Assembly (NCBI RefSeq): GCF_009800925.1
Contig: NZ_WOYF01000001.1
Location: forward strand, 186,001 to 250,000
DNA length: 64,000 bases
From: Budvicia diplopodorum
GTDB lineage: Bacteria; Pseudomonadota; Gammaproteobacteria; Enterobacterales; Enterobacteriaceae
Direction of reading: 5' to 3'
The notes below the pieces were generated by a model, which was given only the letters and a program-made list of their open reading frames with translations, was not told the DNA's origin and ran no database searches. How positions within the stretch are numbered: the first letter of the stretch is position 1; every line of letters starts with the position of its first letter. Both the position numbers and the translations under genes were made by a program. Positions 1 through 9,709 of the stretch are shown here, in pieces.

Positions 1-163
1 TCAATGTATTAGTAATGAATTAGTCGTACTATTTACCTGAAAAACTAATTCTCAACATAACTAAATTACAAAAAATATCTAGTATTAATAGTCAGTTAAC
101 CGTCATTACATTGCAAATATGCGATGCGTACTGAAAATAGTTGATTTTCTACAACACCTTCTA

Positions 164-183
164 TACTGTATATCCATACAGTC
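164..183 (+). promoter_or_regulatory. LexA (SOS) box of sulA
   Basis: The site reads CTGT, eight A/T-rich bases, ACAG, with the flanking TA also present. This matches the enterobacterial LexA consensus (CTGT-N8-ACAG) in full. It ends 14 bases before the sulA ATG and overlaps a possible -10 element, TATACT at 162-167 (candidate -35 TTGATT at 141-146, a short spacer). LexA bound here would block transcription until DNA damage. Confidence 0.93.
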
Positions 184-197
184 AAACAGGAGGAACT

Positions 198-698
198 ATG
201 ATTAGCTACTTAACTAAGCAGAGTAATAAGCAAAGTAATAACAACGCATCACACGCGATGGCTCAAACAATCGGTGAGAATTCTGCCCATCAGTACAACA
301 CCGGTTTAGTCAGTGAAATTGTTTATGACCCACAGAATCCATTTACTTTTCACCTGCTTTTGCCTTTTCTACAGCAGCTGGGCCATCAACCCCGTTGGCA
401 GCTTTGGCTTTCTCCAGACAGCAGAATGAATCGTTATTGGATTAATAGCCTAGGACTTCCGACCCAAAAAACGGTTAGCCTGAATAAGCTATCTACAGAA
501 AAAAGCGTTGAGATGATGGAAAAAGCGCTACGCAGCGGTAACTTCAGTACGGTTATTGCTTGGTTACCCGTTGTTAGTCATGAAGTTAAACAGCGGCTAC
601 AGCGTGCGGCCCAGCAGGGCGATTGCTATGGATTTATCTTGCAACCGAGTTCAATGCCTCAGGCTAACCCACATTATAATCACGTACATTGGCACTAG
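198..698 (+). CDS. sulA: SOS cell-division inhibitor SulA
   Basis: SulA is made during the SOS response and binds FtsZ, stopping Z-ring assembly until DNA is repaired; Lon then degrades it. From the ATG at 198 the product is 166 residues (E. coli 169). An open frame extends upstream to 141, but AGGAGG at 189-194 sits just before the ATG at 198, and the LexA box lies inside the longer frame, so 198 is the start. The central motifs PRWQLWLSP and the LRSGNFSTVIAWL segment match the conserved FtsZ-binding core; the N-terminus is Ser/Asn/Gln-rich and variable, as in the family. The gene lies next to ompA in the same direction, as in most enterobacteria. Confidence 0.95.
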   Translation: MISYLTKQSNKQSNNNASHAMAQTIGENSAHQYNTGLVSEIVYDPQNPFTFHLLLPFLQQLGHQPRWQLWLSPDSRMNRYWINSLGLPTQKTVSLNKLSTEKSVEMMEKALRSGNFSTVIAWLPVVSHEVKQRLQRAAQQGDCYGFILQPSSMPQANPHYNHVHWH

Positions 699-1521
699 TT
701 AACCTTGAATGTGTGACTGTTAAAGCTAGACGGGTATATCTGATACCCCTATGCAGCGATCGCCTATATATTGTCTTAACTATATGGATGTTAAATTCAC
801 TTTTATTTTTATTGGTATTCAGGCTAGGCCAAAAAACGTTACTTCTGCCATCTATAGAGCTGCCATAAAAATATTAAAAGAGCATACTTATAGCATCTGA
901 ATAAATAGCTAGTTATCTAAGATATTATCACCTTATTTTATGAATAATAGGCTATCAATAAGTCAACTGACATTTTATTATTTCATGTGATTTAATGATT
1001 TTGGCTTCTAAAGCTTAACTTCACTTCCTTAGAGGATTAAGATTTAACCATTAATTTCAAATAGTTAAAATAAACACCCTTTCATATTTGCTTAACTCCC
1101 CTTTTATTCTACATAATTAATTTAATGTAATTTAATGTTACAAGTAATGATACTCGTGTAACACTCATTTCTAAATTTAAGCAACAGATATGTTGCTCTT
1201 TTATCTTAGATTCGCATTTAATAAAATCATTTAGCGACTATTCTTGTCACCCTATGTAGGTACTCATTAAATAAGTGCTATTAGCAAGTTAGATATGTTA
1301 ATATTTGAATCAATCAAGATATTTTTTGTACTTTATAGTACTCAAGACTTGTAACTTTTCTTACACGTTGTAAACTTTACCTTGATTGGGTTGCTTTATG
1401 GTTCTAGATTCTCGATGTCAGTCAAGGATTGATGGGAGTACTTTAACTTCGAACTTTAAAACTAGATCTATAAAGCATTAACTTATATCAATAACTATTT
1501 TAGATGATAACGAGGCGCAAA
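699..1521. other. Long AT-rich intergenic region, sulA-ompA
   Basis: About 820 bases without a convincing coding frame, longer than the roughly 350 bases I recall for this gap in E. coli. A short GGGTAT/ATACCC hairpin at 732-747, without a T-run, follows sulA. An 11-base direct repeat (aatttaatgta) lies around 1118-1139. The last ~170 bases hold the ompA promoter and its long untranslated leader. I see no tRNA or recognisable small RNA in the rest. Confidence 0.6.
1349..1376 (+). promoter_or_regulatory. ompA promoter
   Basis: TTGTAA (1349-1354) and TAAACT (1371-1376) are separated by 16 bases. The surrounding bases (cttgtaac...cgttgta.actttac) match the E. coli ompA promoter segment as I remember it. 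The predicted start lies about 140 bases before the ompA ATG, giving the long 5' leader typical of ompA mRNA. Confidence 0.7.
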
Positions 1522-2604
1522 ATGAAAAAGACAGCAATTGCACTAGCAATGGCATTAACTGGTTTCGCTACTGTAGCGCAAGCAGCTCCACAAGATAATA
1601 CTTGGTACACCGGTGCTAAAGTTGGTTGGTCTTCTTACCATGACACTGGCTTTTACAATGGTGCACTGAATAACGACAACACTCACCCTAACCAATTAGG
1701 CGCTGGTGCTTATGTTGGTTATCAAGCGAATCAATACGTAGGTTTTGAATTAGGTTATGACTGGTTAGGTCGTATGACTTACCGTGGTGATGACAGCGGT
1801 GCTTATAAAGCACAAGGTATCCAGCTTACTACTAAATTAAGCTACCCAATCATGAACGACCTTGACCTGTACACCCGTTTAGGTGCTATGGGATGGCGTG
1901 GCGATGCTAAAATCCATCCATCAGCAGCTAATGGTGGCGGCGAATATAAAGCGCACGAAACTGGCGTTTCTCCACTGGCAGCAGTTGGTGTTGAATATGC
2001 AATCACCCCAAGCATTGCTACTCGTTTAGATTACCAATGGGTTAACAACATCGGTGATGGCGACAGCGTTGGTACTCGTCCAGACAACGGCATGCTGAGC
2101 TTAGGCGTTGCTTACCGTTTCGGTCAGAACAAGCCTGCAGCTCCAGTTGTAGCTGTTCCAGTTGTTGAAACTAAGCGTTTCACGCTGAAATCAGACGTTC
2201 TGTTCGCATTTGCTAAATCAAATCTGAAACCAGAAGGTCGTCAAGCCCTTGATCAACTGTATGGTGAGTTAAGTTCAATCAACCCACAAAACGGTTCTAT
2301 CGTAGTTCTTGGCTTTACTGACCGTATCGGTTCAGAGCAATCTAACCAAAAACTGTCTGAGCAACGTGCACATTCAGTTGTTAGCTATTTAGTATCTAAA
2401 GGTATCCCAGCTGATAAGATTTCTGCCCGTGGTTTAGGCGAAGCTAACCCAGTTACTGGCTCTACCTGTGACAACATTAAAGCTCGTGCAGCTCTGATCG
2501 ACTGTCTGGCTCCAGACCGTCGCGTTGAAATCGAAGTTACTGGTGCTAAAGACATCGTGACTCAGGTTAAAGAAGTTGCTCAAGACCCTAAATCAAAGAT
2601 GTAA
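1522..2604 (+). CDS. ompA: Outer membrane protein A
   Basis: OmpA is an abundant outer-membrane beta-barrel that also tethers the membrane to peptidoglycan. The 360-residue precursor (E. coli 346) begins with a signal peptide that should be cut after AQA at residue 21. An eight-stranded barrel follows to about residue 200, then a Pro/Ala/Val hinge at about 203-214, then the OmpA-like peptidoglycan-binding domain with the conserved Cys pair near residues 316 and 328. The start is the ATG at 1522, preceded by the conserved AACGAGGCGCAAA context; the in-frame ATG at 1504 is not used in relatives. The extra length against E. coli lies mainly in surface loops and the hinge. A strong terminator follows directly. 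Confidence 0.97.
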   Translation: MKKTAIALAMALTGFATVAQAAPQDNTWYTGAKVGWSSYHDTGFYNGALNNDNTHPNQLGAGAYVGYQANQYVGFELGYDWLGRMTYRGDDSGAYKAQGIQLTTKLSYPIMNDLDLYTRLGAMGWRGDAKIHPSAANGGGEYKAHETGVSPLAAVGVEYAITPSIATRLDYQWVNNIGDGDSVGTRPDNGMLSLGVAYRFGQNKPAAPVVAVPVVETKRFTLKSDVLFAFAKSNLKPEGRQALDQLYGELSSINPQNGSIVVLGFTDRIGSEQSNQKLSEQRAHSVVSYLVSKGIPADKISARGLGEANPVTGSTCDNIKARAALIDCLAPDRRVEIEVTGAKDIVTQVKEVAQDPKSKM

Positions 2605-2623
2605 TTTGATTTACTCTTGATAC

Positions 2624-2652
2624 AAAAAACCCCGCTTCGGCGGGGTTTTTTT
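2624..2652 (+). terminator. Intrinsic terminator of ompA
   Basis: CCCCGC-TTCG-GCGGGG stem with a UUCG-type tetraloop, A-run before and T-run after. It also suits the facing matP gene. Confidence 0.93.
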
Positions 2653-2709
2653 ATTAATAAAGAGTATTAATGCTCAAAGTTGAATTTTTATCGGCAGATA
2701 AAGGGAAGT

Positions 2710-3168
2710 TTACTTGCTCTCTGGCGTCAGAATCGCTTTCAGGTCCTGTTTCAGTAATAACATTTGATTGGCGTACTGCTCTTTTCTCTCGGCATCTTCA
2801 ATCAATTGAACGATGGTTTCTGAAAGAGTAATTCCCCGGCGCTGTGATAGGCCAGAAAGCCGCTGCCAAACCATAAATTCAAGATCTATGGATTTCTTAC
2901 GCGTATGCTGTTGTTCAGCATTAAAATGGCGCTTACGCCTAGCCCTGATAGTCTGCTTTAAACGATTATCTAAGTCTGGATTAATGTGCGTATTAATCCA
3001 CTCCAGCACTTTATGAGGCTCATTTTCTAGTCGTAATAGTTCATCAACAACCTCCTGAGCCGCGCTCAGCTCAAGGTATCGAGTTATTGCTTCACCTTCC
3101 CGATGCTTTTTGACCAGATATTTCCATTTCCAGCCGCTTTCCAGATTATCCAATTGCTGATATTTCAT
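2710..3168 (-). CDS. matP: Macrodomain Ter protein MatP
   Basis: MatP binds matS sites in the terminus region, condenses the Ter macrodomain and links it to the divisome through ZapB. The 152-residue product (E. coli 150) is nearly identical over the N-terminal four-helix DNA-binding part ([13 protein letters not shown]) and the ribbon-helix-helix segment with [16 protein letters not shown] at about 90-107. A C-terminal coiled-coil stretch follows ([20 protein letters not shown]). It sits divergently from lonP2 and faces ompA, the standard order. A near-matS sequence lies just upstream of its start (see findings). Confidence 0.96.
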   Translation of the reverse strand: MKYQQLDNLESGWKWKYLVKKHREGEAITRYLELSAAQEVVDELLRLENEPHKVLEWINTHINPDLDNRLKQTIRARRKRHFNAEQQHTRKKSIDLEFMVWQRLSGLSQRRGITLSETIVQLIEDAERKEQYANQMLLLKQDLKAILTPESK

Positions 3169-3326
3169 AAAACACCCGTTGAGTGACCGCGTAACGTTTT
3201 TAGCATAGCAGCTTTTACCCCCTTATCAACAGCCTAATCTGATAAGTTTGCCTATCATTAACTATAATTTTTACTCTACAACCCGCTAACTGCATTACTG
3301 GTGGTATGAACTCTGCGCGATTCTTG

Positions 3327-3332
3327 TATAAT
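3327..3332 (+). promoter_or_regulatory. Candidate -10 element for lonP2
   Basis: A perfect TATAAT lies 35 bases before the TTG start at 3367; no clear -35 is visible. Transcription would begin near 3339, so the TTG at 3346 would have almost no leader. This favours the start at 3367. Confidence 0.45.
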
Positions 3333-3366
3333 CGCGTTTTCCTTTTTGAATAAAACAGCGAATACT

Positions 3367-5118
3367 TTGACTATCAACCGACTTGAATGGCAACAGCTGT
3401 TGCCAAATACCTTTGACTATGCGGAAATATTCGAACGAGATTATCGTCGCGAACCGCTGGACATTGAAACAACACAGCCGCGCCTACAAAAGTCTTTGAC
3501 CAAGTTCTGTAGTCAGCACCCAATGGCCTCACCGTTTATGATAGTGAAAGCGGTGGATAGCCGAGCATACCTGTCTTTAATTCATGAATCGGTTACCCGT
3601 TTATTACCTGCGCGAACCGACATTATTGGCAGCCGCTATGATATTCAAAATGGGGTGGTAACTCGTTCAGATGCCAGCAGCGCTGATGATAATTTTGCTG
3701 CAACAGGCGGTTGTTTATATGAAGAGTGGCTGGAAACAGAACAACTATTCGGCTGTTTACGTAAATATGAAAGCGGCTATAGCCTGGAGCCCGGACTAGT
3801 TCATAAAGCTAACGGCGGCATCCTGATTTTATCGGTACGAACGCTATTGGCTCAGCCCCATTTATGGTTTCGTCTAAAACAAATCATTACCAGCCACTGC
3901 TACCAGTGGTTCACTAACGATGAAAGCCGGCCGCTACCCCTTTCTATTCCATCAATGCCCCTTAGCCTTAAGATTATTCTTATCGGCGATCGCTACGGGC
4001 TGGGCGACTTACAAGAGCTAGAACCAGAGCTAATCGAGCGCGCACTGTATACTGAGTTTGAATCTGAGCTGTCGATTACTGAAAGCGAAGATGTCGCGAC
4101 ATGGTGCACATACCTTAACGCGATAGCCGATCGTTACCAACTGCCAGAATTAGCCAGCAGTGCTTATCCAGCGCTGTTAAAAATAGCCGTCAGAGAAAGC
4201 GGCGATCAAGAAAGATTACCGCTTTGCCCACAGCTACTGAGCAGTCTATTAATTGACGCAGCCCAATATACTGACTCACAAATTACTGCAGATTCCATTG
4301 CTCAAGCAGAGCAGGAAAAAATCTGGCGTGAAAGCTATCTGGCAGACATGGTTCAGGACGATATTGCCCTAGGACAAGTTCGAATCGAAACTGAAGGATA
4401 CGTTATTGGCCAAATCAACGGGCTTTCAGTACTGGAATATCCGGGCCATCCTAGAGCAATGGGCGAACCGTCACGCATTAGCTGCGTGGTTCATCTTGGT
4501 GACGGCGAAATTATGGATGTCGAGCGCAAAGCCGAGCTAGGGGGAAATCTGCACGCTAAAGGCATTATGATTATGCAGGCCTTTCTTGCGTCAGAGCTGG
4601 CTTCCGATCAGCAATTTCCTTTCTCCGGCTCAATTGCTTTTGAACAGTCCTACGGTGAAGTTGACGGTGATAGCGCTTCACTGGCGGGGCTATGTGCGCT
4701 GATCAGCTCTCTGTCTCTACAGCCAATAAACCAACAGTTTGCCGTAACCGGCTCGGTCGATCAGTTTGGTAACGTACAAACTATCGGCGGCATCAATGAA
4801 AAGATCGAAGGCTTTTTCGACGTGTGTAATGACCGCGAGCTAACCGGTACGCAGGGTGTCATTTTACCCCTAACCAATGTGCGTCATCTGTGTTTAAAAA
4901 ATGAAGTGGTTGAAGCAGTTAAAGCCGGCCAGTTCCATCTGTGGGCAATTGAACACGTCCATGATGCATTACCACTGTTGATTGGCCTGCCGTACATTGA
5001 TGAAAATAAGCCCAGCGTACTTAGCGCGATTCAAGAGCGTATTGTACTGGCTGGTGGCGGCGATCGTAGCCGACTGCCATGGCCACTACGCTGGATAAAT
5101 TGGTTTAGTCGTGGCTGA
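3367..5118 (+). CDS. ycbZ: Lon-like AAA+ protease (YcbZ/LonP2)
   Basis: A paralogue of the ATP-dependent protease Lon, with a divergent N-terminal ATPase-like region and a C-terminal Lon protease domain. The catalytic dyad is visible: Ser in GEVDGDSASLAGL and Lys in GGINEKIEGFF. The product is about 583 residues from the TTG at 3367 (E. coli 586). The frame opens at another TTG at 3346, but 3367 aligns with the E. coli N-terminus (TINRLEW against TITKLAW) and suits the TATAAT at 3327. The gene precedes fabA, and its last codons carry the start of the FadR-like operator of fabA. Its cellular role is not settled. Confidence 0.92.
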   Translation: MTINRLEWQQLLPNTFDYAEIFERDYRREPLDIETTQPRLQKSLTKFCSQHPMASPFMIVKAVDSRAYLSLIHESVTRLLPARTDIIGSRYDIQNGVVTRSDASSADDNFAATGGCLYEEWLETEQLFGCLRKYESGYSLEPGLVHKANGGILILSVRTLLAQPHLWFRLKQIITSHCYQWFTNDESRPLPLSIPSMPLSLKIILIGDRYGLGDLQELEPELIERALYTEFESELSITESEDVATWCTYLNAIADRYQLPELASSAYPALLKIAVRESGDQERLPLCPQLLSSLLIDAAQYTDSQITADSIAQAEQEKIWRESYLADMVQDDIALGQVRIETEGYVIGQINGLSVLEYPGHPRAMGEPSRISCVVHLGDGEIMDVERKAELGGNLHAKGIMIMQAFLASELASDQQFPFSGSIAFEQSYGEVDGDSASLAGLCALISSLSLQPINQQFAVTGSVDQFGNVQTIGGINEKIEGFFDVCNDRELTGTQGVILPLTNVRHLCLKNEVVEAVKAGQFHLWAIEHVHDALPLLIGLPYIDENKPSVLSAIQERIVLAGGGDRSRLPWPLRWINWFSRG

Positions 5119-5130
5119 TCGGACTTGTTC
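5114..5130 (+). promoter_or_regulatory. FadR-like operator of fabA
   Basis: gctgatcggacttgttc matches the FadR pattern CTGGTCNGACNNGTT with one change, and matches the E. coli fabA site as I recall it. It overlaps the lonP2 stop codon and the fabA -35, the position from which FadR activates fabA. Confidence 0.72.
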
Positions 5131-5153
5131 AGCTTACAAGTGTAAGCTAGTCT
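5125..5153 (+). promoter_or_regulatory. fabA promoter
   Basis: TTGTTC (5125-5130), 17-base spacer, TAGTCT (5148-5153). The weak -10 is what an activator-dependent promoter would show. The spacer holds the FabR-like palindrome. Confidence 0.6.
5131..5148 (+). promoter_or_regulatory. FabR-like palindromic operator of fabA
   Basis: AGCTTACA-AG-TGTAAGCT is a perfect 8-base inverted repeat with a 2-base centre, directly after the FadR-like site and between the -35 and -10. In E. coli the FabR repressor binds a similar palindrome (AGCGTACA..TGTTAGCT) at this place. Together the two sites would adjust unsaturated fatty acid synthesis. Confidence 0.7.
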
Positions 5154-5155
5154 AA

Positions 5156-5184
5156 GGGCAGAATACCTAAAGGGTATACTGCCC
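5156..5184 (+). other. Stem-loop at the predicted 5' end of fabA mRNA
   Basis: GGGCAG-A-ATACC pairs with GGGTAT-A-CTGCCC across a small loop, giving about 12 pairs with one A-A mismatch. There is no T-run after it, so it is a poor terminator for lonP2. It begins almost exactly where the fabA transcript should start. Confidence 0.6.
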
Positions 5185-5217
5185 TCTTACATATTAAAAA
5201 ATAAGGTTAGTTGAATT

Positions 5218-5736
5218 ATGGTTGAGAAACGCGAATCCTATACAAAAGAAGATCTCCTGGCGTCAGGCCGTGGTGAACTGTTTGGCGCAGAGGGTCCTCC
5301 GCTACCCGCACCCAATATGCTGATGATGGATCGCATTATAAAAATGTCTGAAACCGGCGGCCAATATGACAAAGGTTATGTTGAAGCTGAGTTAGATATT
5401 CATCCTGACCTATGGTTTTTCGCCTGTCACTTTATCGGCGATCCGGTGATGCCTGGCTGTTTAGGGCTGGATGCAATGTGGCAGCTAGTTGGTTTCTACT
5501 TAGGCTGGCTGGGTGGCGAAGGTAAAGGCCGGGCTCTGGGCGTTGGTGAAGTTAAACTAACCGGGCAAATTCTTCCAACCGCCAAAAAAGTCACCTATCG
5601 TCTGCACCTAAAGCGCGTCATCAATCGCCGCCTGATCATGGGAATGGCTGATGGTGAGGTTTTAGTCGACGGTCGCGTAATTTATACCGCCACCGATCTT
5701 AAGGTTGGCCTGTTCAAAGATACTAGCGCATTCTAA
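5218..5736 (+). CDS. fabA: 3-hydroxydecanoyl-ACP dehydratase/isomerase
   Basis: FabA dehydrates 3-hydroxydecanoyl-ACP and isomerises the product to cis-3-decenoyl-ACP, the branch point for unsaturated fatty acids in the cytoplasm. The product is 172 residues, the same as E. coli. The catalytic His71 and Asp85 stand in [17 protein letters not shown] (70 and 84 when the initiator Met is not counted). It has its own promoter with FadR- and FabR-like sites just upstream. In E. coli the next gene is rmf, then pqiC; here ppk follows and rmf is absent, marking a rearrangement junction. Confidence 0.97.
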   Translation: MVEKRESYTKEDLLASGRGELFGAEGPPLPAPNMLMMDRIIKMSETGGQYDKGYVEAELDIHPDLWFFACHFIGDPVMPGCLGLDAMWQLVGFYLGWLGGEGKGRALGVGEVKLTGQILPTAKKVTYRLHLKRVINRRLIMGMADGEVLVDGRVIYTATDLKVGLFKDTSAF

Positions 5737-5752
5737 GCTAGCGTTTTCTACC

Positions 5753-5795
5753 GTAAAGGCGCGCTCAATTAAGAATGACGGCGCCTTTACTGTTT
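5753..5795 (+). terminator. Likely fabA terminator
   Basis: GTAAAGGCGC pairs with GCGCCTTTAC (10 pairs) across an 18-base loop, followed by a short T-rich stretch. Confidence 0.6.
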
Positions 5796-5818
5796 AAACC
5801 CCAACACCGTTTTTAGTT

Positions 5819-5842
5819 TTCACCACTTCACCACTTCACCAA
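5819..5842. repeat. Three tandem copies of ttcaccac
   Basis: Two exact copies of the 8-mer and a third with one changed base, in the fabA-ppk gap. They lie about 130 bases before the ppk start and outside any coding frame. No function is evident. Confidence 0.85.
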
Positions 5843-5969
5843 GCCTCCCGGTTATAGACTAAGTTTCACTACGCTTAATGCTATACAATAAATCCTGTTA
5901 GGTATCAGTAGACTTGCCCCCTAACAAATCGCCATAATGCTACTATTAGCTAGTCACCACGGAGTCATG

Positions 5970-8063
5970 ATGAATCAGGAAAAACTCTATATTGAGAAAG
6001 AACTGAGTTGGTTATCGTTCAATGAGCGGGTTTTACAAGAAGCGGCAGATAAAAGTAACCCACTCATCGAGCGAATCCGTTTTTTAGGCATCTACTCCAG
6101 CAATCTCGATGAGTTTTATAAAGTTCGCTTTGCCGATGTTAAAAGGCGCATTCTGATTAAGCAGGAACAAGGCTACGCATCTAGCTCAAAGCACGTTCTG
6201 AAAAAAATTCAGTCAAAAGTGCTCAAGACCGATCTTGAATTCGATAATCTGTACAATGAGCTGCTGCTTGAAATGGCCCGTAATCAAGTATTCTTGGTTA
6301 ATGAACGCCAGCTGTCTGAAAATCAACAGGTATGGCTGCGCCACTATTTTAAAAATCATCTGAGACAGCACATCACCCCAATACTGTTAAATAGCGATAT
6401 TAGCCTGTTGGAATTTCTAAAAGATGACTACACCTATCTGGTGGTTGAAATCATCATTAATTCAGAAAATACACAGTATGCGCTGTTAGAAATACCGTCA
6501 GATAAAATTTCCCGGTTTATTACCCTACCGCCAGAACCGCCAAGAAGACGCAAGCCAATGATCCTATTGGATAACATTCTTCGCTTCTGCCTAGATGATA
6601 TTTTTAAAGGCTTTTTTGACTATGAATCGTTGAACGCCTATTCAATGAAAATGACCCGGGATGCGGAATACGATTTAGTCAATGAAATGGAATCCAGCTG
6701 GCTTGAATTAATGTCTTCCAGCCTGAAACAGCGTTTGACCGCAGAGCCCGTCCGTTTTGTTTACCAAAGAGATATGCCGAATGACATGGTCGAAACGTTA
6801 CGGCAAAAGCTAGGAATTTCATCCTATGACTCAGTGATCCCCGGCGGGCGTTACCACAACTTTAAAGACTTCATCAGCTTTCCTAACGTAGGTAAGGCCA
6901 ACTTAGTCAATAAACCATTGCCGCGATTGAGGCATATTTGGTTTGATAACTTCCGCAATGGCTTTGACGCTATCAGAGAGCGGGATGTTCTGCTTTACTA
7001 CCCTTACCACACCTTTGAGCACGTACTGGAATTAGTTCGCCAAGCCTCATTTGATCCAAGCGTTTTGGCAATTAAAATCAATATATATCGGGTAGCTAAA
7101 GATTCCCGCATCGTCGAATCAATGATTAATGCAGCGCACAACGGTAAAAAAGTTACCGTTGTCGTTGAGCTACAGGCTCGGTTCGATGAAGAAGCTAATA
7201 TTCACTGGGCGAAACGTTTAACTGAAGCCGGAGTTCACGTTATCTTCTCCGCTCCGGGGTTAAAAATCCACGCGAAGCTGTTTCTGATATCACGCCTTGA
7301 AGACGGTCAGATCGTGCGCTATGCCCATATCGGAACCGGCAATTTCAATGAAAAAACGGCCCGTTTATATACCGATTTTTCTTTACTCACCGCCGACTCT
7401 CGTATCACTAATGAAGTACGCCGGGTATTCAACTTCATTGAAAACCCTTACCGTCCCGTTAGCTTTGAGCATCTTTTAGTTTCCCCGCAAAACTCACGCC
7501 CGATGCTCAATAAGCTGATCGATCGCGAAATAGCTTACGCTCAGGCCGGTTTAAACGGCGGCATCACGCTAAAAATTAATAATCTGGTAGATAAAGAGCT
7601 GATCGAACGGCTGTATGCGGCATCCGGTGCCGGCGTCAAAATTCGTCTGATTGTCAGAGGGATGTGTTCTTTAGTGCCCAATATTCCCGGTATCAGTGAG
7701 AATATTCAGGTAATCAGCATTATCGATCGCTATCTGGAACACGCCCGGGTTTATATTTTTGATAATCAGGGCGACAGTCAGGTATTTATCTCATCCGCTG
7801 ACTGGATGACCAGAAATATTGACTACCGCATAGAGGTTGGCGTAGCTATTTTGGATCCGGTACTGAAACAACGGGTTCTCGATATTATCGAACTGCAGTT
7901 TTCCGATACGGTTAAAGCGCGGATTATTGATAAAGAATTGAGTAACCAATACGTTATGCGTGGAAACCGTAGAAAGGTCAGATCGCAAATCGCTATCTAT
8001 GAATATTTAAAGGCGCTGGAGCAACCGGTCGTCATTCCAGAACAGACAGATCCAGCTGAGTAA
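5970..8063 (+). CDS. ppk: Polyphosphate kinase
   Basis: PPK reversibly polymerises the gamma-phosphate of ATP into inorganic polyphosphate at the membrane periphery. The product is about 697 residues (E. coli 688). The autophosphorylated histidine is in LKIHAKLF (His434) and a second catalytic histidine is in YAHIGTGNF (His453), matching E. coli His435 and His454. The frame opens at 5937, but GGAG at 5961-5964 and the alignment [10 protein letters not shown] against [10 protein letters not shown] point to the ATG at 5970. ppx starts 8 bases after the stop, so the two form an operon. Its place beside fabA differs from E. coli. Confidence 0.97.
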   Translation: MNQEKLYIEKELSWLSFNERVLQEAADKSNPLIERIRFLGIYSSNLDEFYKVRFADVKRRILIKQEQGYASSSKHVLKKIQSKVLKTDLEFDNLYNELLLEMARNQVFLVNERQLSENQQVWLRHYFKNHLRQHITPILLNSDISLLEFLKDDYTYLVVEIIINSENTQYALLEIPSDKISRFITLPPEPPRRRKPMILLDNILRFCLDDIFKGFFDYESLNAYSMKMTRDAEYDLVNEMESSWLELMSSSLKQRLTAEPVRFVYQRDMPNDMVETLRQKLGISSYDSVIPGGRYHNFKDFISFPNVGKANLVNKPLPRLRHIWFDNFRNGFDAIRERDVLLYYPYHTFEHVLELVRQASFDPSVLAIKINIYRVAKDSRIVESMINAAHNGKKVTVVVELQARFDEEANIHWAKRLTEAGVHVIFSAPGLKIHAKLFLISRLEDGQIVRYAHIGTGNFNEKTARLYTDFSLLTADSRITNEVRRVFNFIENPYRPVSFEHLLVSPQNSRPMLNKLIDREIAYAQAGLNGGITLKINNLVDKELIERLYAASGAGVKIRLIVRGMCSLVPNIPGISENIQVISIIDRYLEHARVYIFDNQGDSQVFISSADWMTRNIDYRIEVGVAILDPVLKQRVLDIIELQFSDTVKARIIDKELSNQYVMRGNRRKVRSQIAIYEYLKALEQPVVIPEQTDPAE

Positions 8064-8071
8064 TCATCACT

Positions 8072-9604
8072 ATGCCATTAAATGATTCATCATCCGTTAA
8101 GCCGCAAGAAATTGCCGCTATCGATTTGGGTTCTAATAGTTTTCATATGGTTATTGCCCGGGTGGTTAACGGCGCATTACAAATATTGGGCCGGGTAAAG
8201 CAACGCGTTCACTTGGCCGACGGTTTAGACAAAGATAACTATCTTAGCGAAGAGGCAATCGAACGCGGGTTAGCCTGCCTAAGCTTATTTTCCGAACGGC
8301 TTCGGGGCTTCTCCCCCGACAGCGTTCGGATCGTCGGTACGCATACCCTGCGGCTAGCGGTGAATGGTCAGGATTTTCTTAAACGAGCAAAGCATATTCT
8401 GCCCTACCCAATCGAAATTATTTCGGGTCAGGAAGAGGCTCGTTTGATCTACATGGGCGTAGCCCATACTCAGCCGGAAAAAGACCGCAAGCTGGTAATT
8501 GACATTGGTGGCGGTTCGACAGAATTAGTCATTGGTGAAGGCTTTACGCCAATACTGGCCGAAAGTCGCCGCATGGGATGCGTCAGCTTTTCTAAACAGT
8601 TCTTTCCCGGTGAAGAAATTGATAAACAACGTTTTCAACGCGCGCAGATTGCTGCTGAACAGAAATTAGAAAATCTGTCTTGGCAATATCGCACGCAAGG
8701 ATGGCGATTTGCGCTGGGCGCATCCGGTACCATTAAAGCGGTACATAACGTATTGGTTGAAATGGGTGAGAAAGACGGAATTATTACCCCTGAGCGTTTA
8801 GCCCTGATTGTTGAACGGGTGCTCCAATTCAAATCGTTTAACTCCATCGAGTTGCCGGGGCTATCATCAGATCGCCAAAGCGTGTTCGTATCCGGGCTGG
8901 CAATTTTATGCGGCGTTTTTAATGCATTATCCATCAAAGAGTTGAGATTATCACACGGGGCTTTGCGGGAAGGCGTGCTGTATGAGATGGAGAGTCGGTT
9001 TCGGCATCAGGATATCCGTAGCCGAACTGCGTTAAGTCTGGCTGAGCACTACAATATAGACAGAGAACAGGCCGGAAGAGTACTCGAAACAACGCTCAGC
9101 CTCTATTCCCAGTGGATCGTGCATAATCAGGATTTAGCCAACGTTCAATTAGAAGCATTGCTCGGTTGGGCCGCGATGCTGCATGAAGTCGGGTTAAGCA
9201 TTAATTACAGCAGTATGCAGCGACATTCGGCCTATATATTGCAAAATACCAACTTGCCCGGTTTTAATCAGGAACACCAGCTATTAGTCGCCACTCTGGT
9301 ACGTTTTCACCGCAAAGGCATTAAGCTCGATGAACTGCCGGGATTTAATCTGGTTAAAAAGCGTCAGGTTATTCCACTTATTCAATTATTACGCCTTGCC
9401 GTACTGCTAAACAACCAACGGCAGGCGACTACCGCGCCGGACTACCTTTGCTTAACGACCGACGGCTATCACCTGACCCTGTGCTTTCCCTATGGTTATC
9501 TGGAAAAAAACGCATTAGTTTTAGCCGATCTGGAGCGAGAGCAGGAGTATTGGGATAACGTCACCGGCTGGAAACTGTATATCAAAACGGACGAAGAAAA
9601 ATAG
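8072..9604 (+). CDS. ppx: Exopolyphosphatase
   Basis: PPX removes terminal phosphates from long polyphosphate chains and is inhibited by (p)ppGpp in E. coli. The 510-residue product (E. coli 513) has the actin/Hsp70-type phosphate-binding loops [16 protein letters not shown] near the N-terminus and [12 protein letters not shown] at about 147-158. An HD-like helical region ([10 protein letters not shown]...HR) fills the C-terminal part. It is the second gene of ppk-ppx, 8 bases behind ppk, and ends at a strong terminator. Confidence 0.97.
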   Translation: MPLNDSSSVKPQEIAAIDLGSNSFHMVIARVVNGALQILGRVKQRVHLADGLDKDNYLSEEAIERGLACLSLFSERLRGFSPDSVRIVGTHTLRLAVNGQDFLKRAKHILPYPIEIISGQEEARLIYMGVAHTQPEKDRKLVIDIGGGSTELVIGEGFTPILAESRRMGCVSFSKQFFPGEEIDKQRFQRAQIAAEQKLENLSWQYRTQGWRFALGASGTIKAVHNVLVEMGEKDGIITPERLALIVERVLQFKSFNSIELPGLSSDRQSVFVSGLAILCGVFNALSIKELRLSHGALREGVLYEMESRFRHQDIRSRTALSLAEHYNIDREQAGRVLETTLSLYSQWIVHNQDLANVQLEALLGWAAMLHEVGLSINYSSMQRHSAYILQNTNLPGFNQEHQLLVATLVRFHRKGIKLDELPGFNLVKKRQVIPLIQLLRLAVLLNNQRQATTAPDYLCLTTDGYHLTLCFPYGYLEKNALVLADLEREQEYWDNVTGWKLYIKTDEEK

Positions 9605-9646
9605 CGCTACTATCGTAAACGGAGCCGCATAATGGCCGATAAAACA

Positions 9647-9675
9647 AAAGCCCCGACTTCTCATCGGGGCTTTTG
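9647..9675. terminator. Bidirectional terminator, ppx / ompW
   Basis: AAGCCCCGA pairs with TCGGGGCTT, with A-runs before and T-runs after on both strands, between two convergent genes. Confidence 0.9.
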
Positions 9676-9709
9676 TCTATCAGTGGCAGACTAGCTTACT
9701 TGGCACATT

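Noticed and set aside
9632-9682. A 16-codon ATG frame after ppx with GGAG upstream
   Set aside because: It runs straight through the ppx/ompW terminator stem and is too short to support.
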